Under the pieces are notes generated by a model. The model did not search any database and was not told the DNA's origin. It worked only from the letters and a program-made list of their open reading frames with translations. This document shows, one piece after another, positions 60,084 through 64,000 of a DNA stretch of 64,000 bases. The first letter of the stretch is position 1. The number at the start of each line of letters is the position of its first letter. Location of the stretch: positions 62,001-126,000 of the forward strand of contig NZ_QJKB01000007.1 of NCBI RefSeq assembly GCF_003201815.1. Reading direction: 5' to 3'. The stretch comes from Undibacterium pigrum (lineage in GTDB: Bacteria > Pseudomonadota > Gammaproteobacteria > Burkholderiales > Burkholderiaceae_D). A program made the translations under genes and the position numbers.

Positions 60084-60971
60084 ATGTTACTCCGTCGTCA
60101 TTTGCTTAAAACCGTTCTGGCGCTCAGCTGCGCCGCACTCAGCCCCGTGGCTGCCTGGGCTGCTGGCTTTAGTTCAGAGCGCATCACCGTAAAAACTGAA
60201 GGCGAGGGCAAGGATGTGATTCTGGTGCCTGGCCTGAGTTCTTCGCCACGCGTCTGGGCTGAGATGGTCAAGGCGGTGCCGGGCTATCGTTATCACCTGG
60301 TGCAAGTGTCCGGCTTCGCTGGCCAGGCGGTCGGTGGCAATACCGAAGGCCCGGTGGCTGCACCAGTGGCAGAAGAAATTGCCCGCTATATTGCAGTGCA
60401 GGGCATGCACAGGCCCATCGTCATTGGTCATTCCATGGGCGGCACCATAGGCATGATGCTGGCGGCGCGCCATCCACAAGCGATCAGCAAGTTGATGGTG
60501 GTGGATATGTTGCCGTTTTTGGGCGTGATGTTTGGGCCGCCAGGCACGACGGCACAAAGCCTCAAACCCGTGGCCGACGATATGCTGCTCAAGATGCGTA
60601 GCACTACGCCAGAAGCGCGTGCACAAAGAACAGAGGCGACGATCAAGAGCATGATCAATAACGCCGCCATGCGCCCGCCTGCTGTGGAAGACGGCTTGAA
60701 GAGTGACCCGGATGTTTCTGCCCGCGCCTATCATGAGCTGCTCACGACAGACCTGACGCCAGAGCTGAAAAACATCGCCGTGCCTACCTCGGTCCTGTAT
60801 GTCGTGCCCAATGGTGTGCCACTCAGCCCTGAACAAATGGATGGCTTCTACAAAATGGCCTATGCTAACGTAAAAGATGTCAGCCTGAAACGCATCCCTG
60901 CCAGCGCCCACTTCATCATGTGGGACCAGCCTGAACAATTCCAGGCTGAGGTCAGGGGTTTTTTGAAGTAG
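60084..60971 (+). CDS. Alpha/beta hydrolase, exported
   Basis: A 295-residue protein with an N-terminal signal (MLLRRHLLKTVLALSCAALS, ending near AWA). The nucleophile elbow is GHSMGG, followed by a lid region and a final SAHFIMWDQPEQF with the catalytic His. This matches exported esterase/lipase-like hydrolases. The ATG at 60084 has AGG eight bases upstream, better than that at 60066. A hairpin terminator follows. Confidence 0.8.
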   Translation: MLLRRHLLKTVLALSCAALSPVAAWAAGFSSERITVKTEGEGKDVILVPGLSSSPRVWAEMVKAVPGYRYHLVQVSGFAGQAVGGNTEGPVAAPVAEEIARYIAVQGMHRPIVIGHSMGGTIGMMLAARHPQAISKLMVVDMLPFLGVMFGPPGTTAQSLKPVADDMLLKMRSTTPEARAQRTEATIKSMINNAAMRPPAVEDGLKSDPDVSARAYHELLTTDLTPELKNIAVPTSVLYVVPNGVPLSPEQMDGFYKMAYANVKDVSLKRIPASAHFIMWDQPEQFQAEVRGFLK

Positions 60972-60986
60972 GCAGTCATCAAGATT

Positions 60987-61011
60987 GTGGCAGTACCTTG
61001 GGTACTGCCAC
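60987..61011 (+). terminator. Hairpin terminator after the hydrolase gene
   Basis: Perfect 11-bp stem GTGGCAGTACC / GGTACTGCCAC with a TTG loop, 16 bases after the stop. The tail CGCTATACTTTCTC is only weakly T-rich. Nothing else is recognised between here and 61248. Confidence 0.6.
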
Positions 61012-61248
61012 GCTATACTTTCTCAAAAATCGCCTTATCTTTAACGCTTTTTGACAATGCTGTCATCCAATCATGTGCGGTTTGCGTTAATGCAGCAAGA
61101 GGTAACCGCGGATTGTCTCTCAGAAACAGGATGGATGAGCAGCTTGCCTGCACGCAGGGTATTTCATTGCCTGGCAATAGCTAGCTCTCCGGTTTTCACT
61201 GCTTTGTGATTATTTGTGCCCACCTGATGTGGGCGGAGAGAGTGATTT

Positions 61249-62370
61249 ATGGCATACGTATATGGCGACGCGACGGTTTTCGATGAAAGAACCAAGGGTT
61301 ACGATTCGAACTCACGCAGCAGCAATTTCCAGGTCAGCCAGGGCATGGTGTCGTTTGGCAAGATGTCTTCATCTGACCTGACGGACTGGTATCAGCTCAA
61401 TCTGGATGGCCCCGGCAACTATACGCTGGTGGTATCGACTGACCCGGTCAACAACTACAGCCCCACCAATGAATGGCGCGAAACCTTCAGCGGCATCAAG
61501 GTTGAGATCACCGATATCAATGGCAATCCGCTGTCTGGCGTGGACATCAGTTATGCCAATACCAGCACTGACGGCAGCATCAGCTTTGCCTATGCTGGCG
61601 GCTATACCCATGGTGATTTTTTTGTGAAGGTCAGCAATCTGGCCTATGCCAATACTGACTATATTCTCGGCCTTAATATCAATTCTGTGGCAGGCAAGAA
61701 TATCTATGGCACCAGTGGCAATGATCACCTCGTTGGCACGACTGGCGATGACAATATCGTTGCCGGGGCGGGCCATGATCTCATCGACAATGGCAAGGGC
61801 AATGACATCATCAACGGCGGCACTGGCACTGATTTTCTCGTCATGTCGGGCAGGCTGGGTGAATATTCGATTACTGGCACCACCGGCAATTTTGTCATCA
61901 AGGATGTGGTAGGCACAGATGGTACTGACACTGTGACGCAGGTAGAGCGTCTGCTGTTCACCGACGCTGCACTGGCCTTTGATCTGGATGGCGCGGCTGG
62001 CCAGGCTTATCGTCTGTATCAGGCTGCCTTTGGCCGCAAGCCTGATCTGGCAGGGCTGGGATACTGGATAGACAGGATGGACCATGGTGTCAGCCTTACC
62101 CAGGTGGCTGCAGGATTTTTCCAGTCGGCAGAGTTCCAGAAACTGTATGGTTCTTTCCCCAGCACGGCGACGCTGATCACGAATTTCTACCAGAATGTCT
62201 TGCACCGCGCACCAGACCAGGCGGGTTTTGATTACTGGTCCAACCAGATCAACCGCGGCCAGATCACACCCGCAGGCGCACTCGCGAGTTTTTGTGAAAG
62301 CACAGAAAACCAGGCGCAAGTCATAGGGCAGATACAAAACGGTATTGTCTATACCGAGTGGCTGGGCTAG
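61249..62370 (+). CDS. RTX-type secreted protein with PPC-like and DUF4214 domains
   Basis: A 373-residue protein without N-terminal signal peptide. Residues about 1-145 form a pre-peptidase-C-like beta domain (SDLTDWYQLNLDGPGNYTLV). Residues about 152-195 hold RTX calcium-binding repeats (GTSGNDHLVGTTGDDNI, GAGHDLIDNGKGNDIINGG). Residues about 252-360 form a DUF4214 domain (YRLYQAAFGRKPDLAGLGYW and NVLHRAPDQAGFDYWSNQI). RTX repeats without a signal peptide point to type I secretion; no transporter gene is in view. GGAGAGAG lies before the ATG. Paralogous to the next protein. Confidence 0.8.
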   Translation: MAYVYGDATVFDERTKGYDSNSRSSNFQVSQGMVSFGKMSSSDLTDWYQLNLDGPGNYTLVVSTDPVNNYSPTNEWRETFSGIKVEITDINGNPLSGVDISYANTSTDGSISFAYAGGYTHGDFFVKVSNLAYANTDYILGLNINSVAGKNIYGTSGNDHLVGTTGDDNIVAGAGHDLIDNGKGNDIINGGTGTDFLVMSGRLGEYSITGTTGNFVIKDVVGTDGTDTVTQVERLLFTDAALAFDLDGAAGQAYRLYQAAFGRKPDLAGLGYWIDRMDHGVSLTQVAAGFFQSAEFQKLYGSFPSTATLITNFYQNVLHRAPDQAGFDYWSNQINRGQITPAGALASFCESTENQAQVIGQIQNGIVYTEWLG

Positions 62371-62998
62371 TGCTTGATGAGGTGAGCAATGCAATGAAGC
62401 GGCGCTGCGGCGCTACGGTACTACTGCGCTAAGGGGCGGGCAGGCTATGATTTTTGGGTGGCATAGTTCAATCAGGATCTGGTCGCCCGCCGCTGCATTT
62501 GCCTGCCATCCATGATCACGGCAAGTCCGCACTCAGTCTATAGTCTGCGGTGAGACAGCGGCATAGCTGATGCCCGCGGCTGTTTATGTTGAATAATCGT
62601 GAGCAATCGTGAATACTCGCGAACATTTTTTCTGCAACGCCCTTAATTACCTGCAAATTCCTGGACTGAAGTTTCAGTGCGCCATTGCTGCCTGCATTCA
62701 GTACAGTCTTGCAATCGACTACCTGTGTTCAATAAAATGTAAGCATTGAAACAAAATATTACATATACTTACAGGCTTGTTCTGAGTCTGGATGCCAATT
62801 CAAAAAATAAACAGCGTGAGCAAAATCAGCAAAACAGGCGATACCTATTGTTTCGGTGACGGCATCGAGGGCATGTGAATTGATAGTGATGGCATGTCAG
62901 GAACTGGAATTGATTTGCGCAGCCTGGCAAAGGCAGAGGATAAATCGCCTTGCATGGACAGAATTTTCTAACTAACTTTTATAGCCAAGGTCAGCTTT
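62371..62998 (+). other. Long intergenic region upstream of the second secreted protein
   Basis: 628 bases with no credible gene. An A+T-rich stretch at 62731-62790 contains TGTAAG ... CTTACA inverted half-sites (62738-62773), which could be a regulator site. AAGG lies before the next ATG. No member of the repeat families seen elsewhere is recognised here. Confidence 0.4.
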
Positions 62999-64000
62999 AT
63001 GTCTTATGTTTACGGTCTGAATTCAAATGCAGATGAAAGAACCATCACGATAGATTCATTCAATCGCACCAGCGTCTACAAGCTCGGTAATGGTACGCGT
63101 TCGTTTGGTAAATTGTCGGCCTCGGACACGACAGACTGGTATCAGATGGATCTTGATGGCCCCGGCATTTATTCTATCGTGGTGTCCAATGATGCATTGA
63201 ATAATTACCGTGGCAATACCTGGAGTTCCAGCTATTCCGGCGTCAAGATAGAGATTACCGATAGTGCAGGCAATGTGCTGTCTACACTCACACCTGCCAC
63301 TGCCCAGACTTACAATGATGGTGCCATCAAGTTCAGTTATACAGGCGGTTATAACCACGGAGGTTACTTCGTCAAGGTCACCAATCTAGGCAACACCAAT
63401 GCTGACTATGTGATTGGCCTCAGCAATGCGGTCGTCAAGAATGATGTCACGCCGCCAGTGTTGAATTCCCTAAATATCCCCTCGGTTATCAATGTGGTCA
63501 AAGGAGATGTGAGCATCGCCTTGAAAGCTATCGCAACCGATTATGAGTCGGGCATACGTTATGTGTCCATCATCACTGATCCGCCATTGACATATGATGT
63601 AAAAACCGATGGTGGTACTTATGCAGGTATTGTGCTCGGTGGTTTTAAAGACCCCTGGGTCGATGGTACGACTAACCAAACATTTACCATTGCTGGCAGT
63701 AACCCCAATGGCTACTACAATGTCTCGCGGGTAGAAGTGGCGGACATGGCGGGCAATGTCTCTGTCTACAACGTCGCCCAGTTACAAAAAATGGGTATCA
63801 ACACCTCCATCCGCGTGGTGGGGCAGGGTGATACGACGGCACCGACTGCGGTGTCTTTCACACCCACGCCATCGGGCAAGTCCGTGCCCATCAATAGCGA
63901 CATCGTCGTCACCTTCAGTGAAGAAATTGCACGCGGGACTGGTCACATTCTGCTCAAGGATGCGGCAGGCAAAACTGTGGCTGATTTTGATTCAGCATTC
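62999..64000 (+). CDS. Secreted protein with PPC-like and Ig-like domains (partial)
   Basis: The first 334 residues of a larger protein that runs off the right edge in frame. It starts MSYVYGLNSNADERTITIDS and shares the N-terminal domain of the preceding protein (SFGKLSASDTTDWYQMDLDG and YSGVKIEITDSAGNVLS). A beta domain with TPPVLNSLNIPS follows, and then from about residue 277 a Big_5-like Ig domain (TAPTAVSFTPTPSGKSVPIN, DIVVTFSEEIARGTG). No signal peptide. RTX repeats or a DUF4214 domain may follow beyond the edge. Likely exported by the same type I route as its neighbour. Confidence 0.75.
   Translation, partial: MSYVYGLNSNADERTITIDSFNRTSVYKLGNGTRSFGKLSASDTTDWYQMDLDGPGIYSIVVSNDALNNYRGNTWSSSYSGVKIEITDSAGNVLSTLTPATAQTYNDGAIKFSYTGGYNHGGYFVKVTNLGNTNADYVIGLSNAVVKNDVTPPVLNSLNIPSVINVVKGDVSIALKAIATDYESGIRYVSIITDPPLTYDVKTDGGTYAGIVLGGFKDPWVDGTTNQTFTIAGSNPNGYYNVSRVEVADMAGNVSVYNVAQLQKMGINTSIRVVGQGDTTAPTAVSFTPTPSGKSVPINSDIVVTFSEEIARGTGHILLKDAAGKTVADFDSAF

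Overview
The window looks like a chromosomal segment of a moderate-GC betaproteobacterium, most likely Oxalobacteraceae (Undibacterium/Janthinobacterium/Massilia type). This is inferred from codon use, the mixture of families and the abundant palindromic intergenic repeats; no rRNA or tRNA is present to confirm it. The DNA is a patchwork of short operons, single metabolic or regulatory genes and many small proteins of unknown function. No integrase, transposase, CRISPR array or complete prophage is visible.

Layout. 1-1567: end of an ethanolamine catabolism unit (permease, then eutB running off the edge). 1675-2734: Fic-type toxin with a putative antitoxin. 2828-4253: an ECF sigma factor between two tiny membrane proteins that each carry a CPxC motif, with a phosphatase-like protein upstream. 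4296-12179: small-molecule and envelope genes (SMR pump, serine hydrolase, APH(3')-like kinase, SIMPL protein, HPP-CBS transporter-like protein). 12233-17326: a run of LRR, SUFU-like and small secreted proteins, with a broken copy of the SUFU-like gene. 17627-27796: acetyltransferases, a GFA protein, a second serine hydrolase, a COQ7-like hydroxylase, an SMP-30-like protein, an O-methyltransferase and a YbaK/ATP-grasp pair. 28072-31658: an A+T-rich patch with a tandem pair of unknown paralogues and a 488-residue DUF6892-like protein. 31991-35957: a VOC protein, a LysR-controlled cluster (CMD, tautomerase, DUF4865) and an Imm10-like protein. 36112-37368: a phage-like control region with a DUF1376 replication gene. 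38348-48053: a secreted papain-like lipoprotein, a BAAT-type hydrolase, SRAP, two GNATs, and a LysR/MFS pair. 48247-57860: ankyrin, LRR and DUF proteins plus a SoxR regulator facing an ester cyclase. 58053-59876: a hipBA module. 60084-64000: an alpha/beta hydrolase and two paralogous type I-secreted-like proteins, the second cut by the right edge.

Regulation readable from sequence: a near-perfect SoxR box lies in a 19-bp-spaced promoter aimed at the ester cyclase; two TACTCAT-N10-ATGAGTA operators precede hipB, one overlapping its start codon; a palindrome covers the ribosome binding site of the SMR gene. At least five families of palindromic repeats occupy the gaps, and some sit in places likely to affect expression: between hipB and hipA, between the LysR and MFS genes, and at gene ends where they supply the stop codon.
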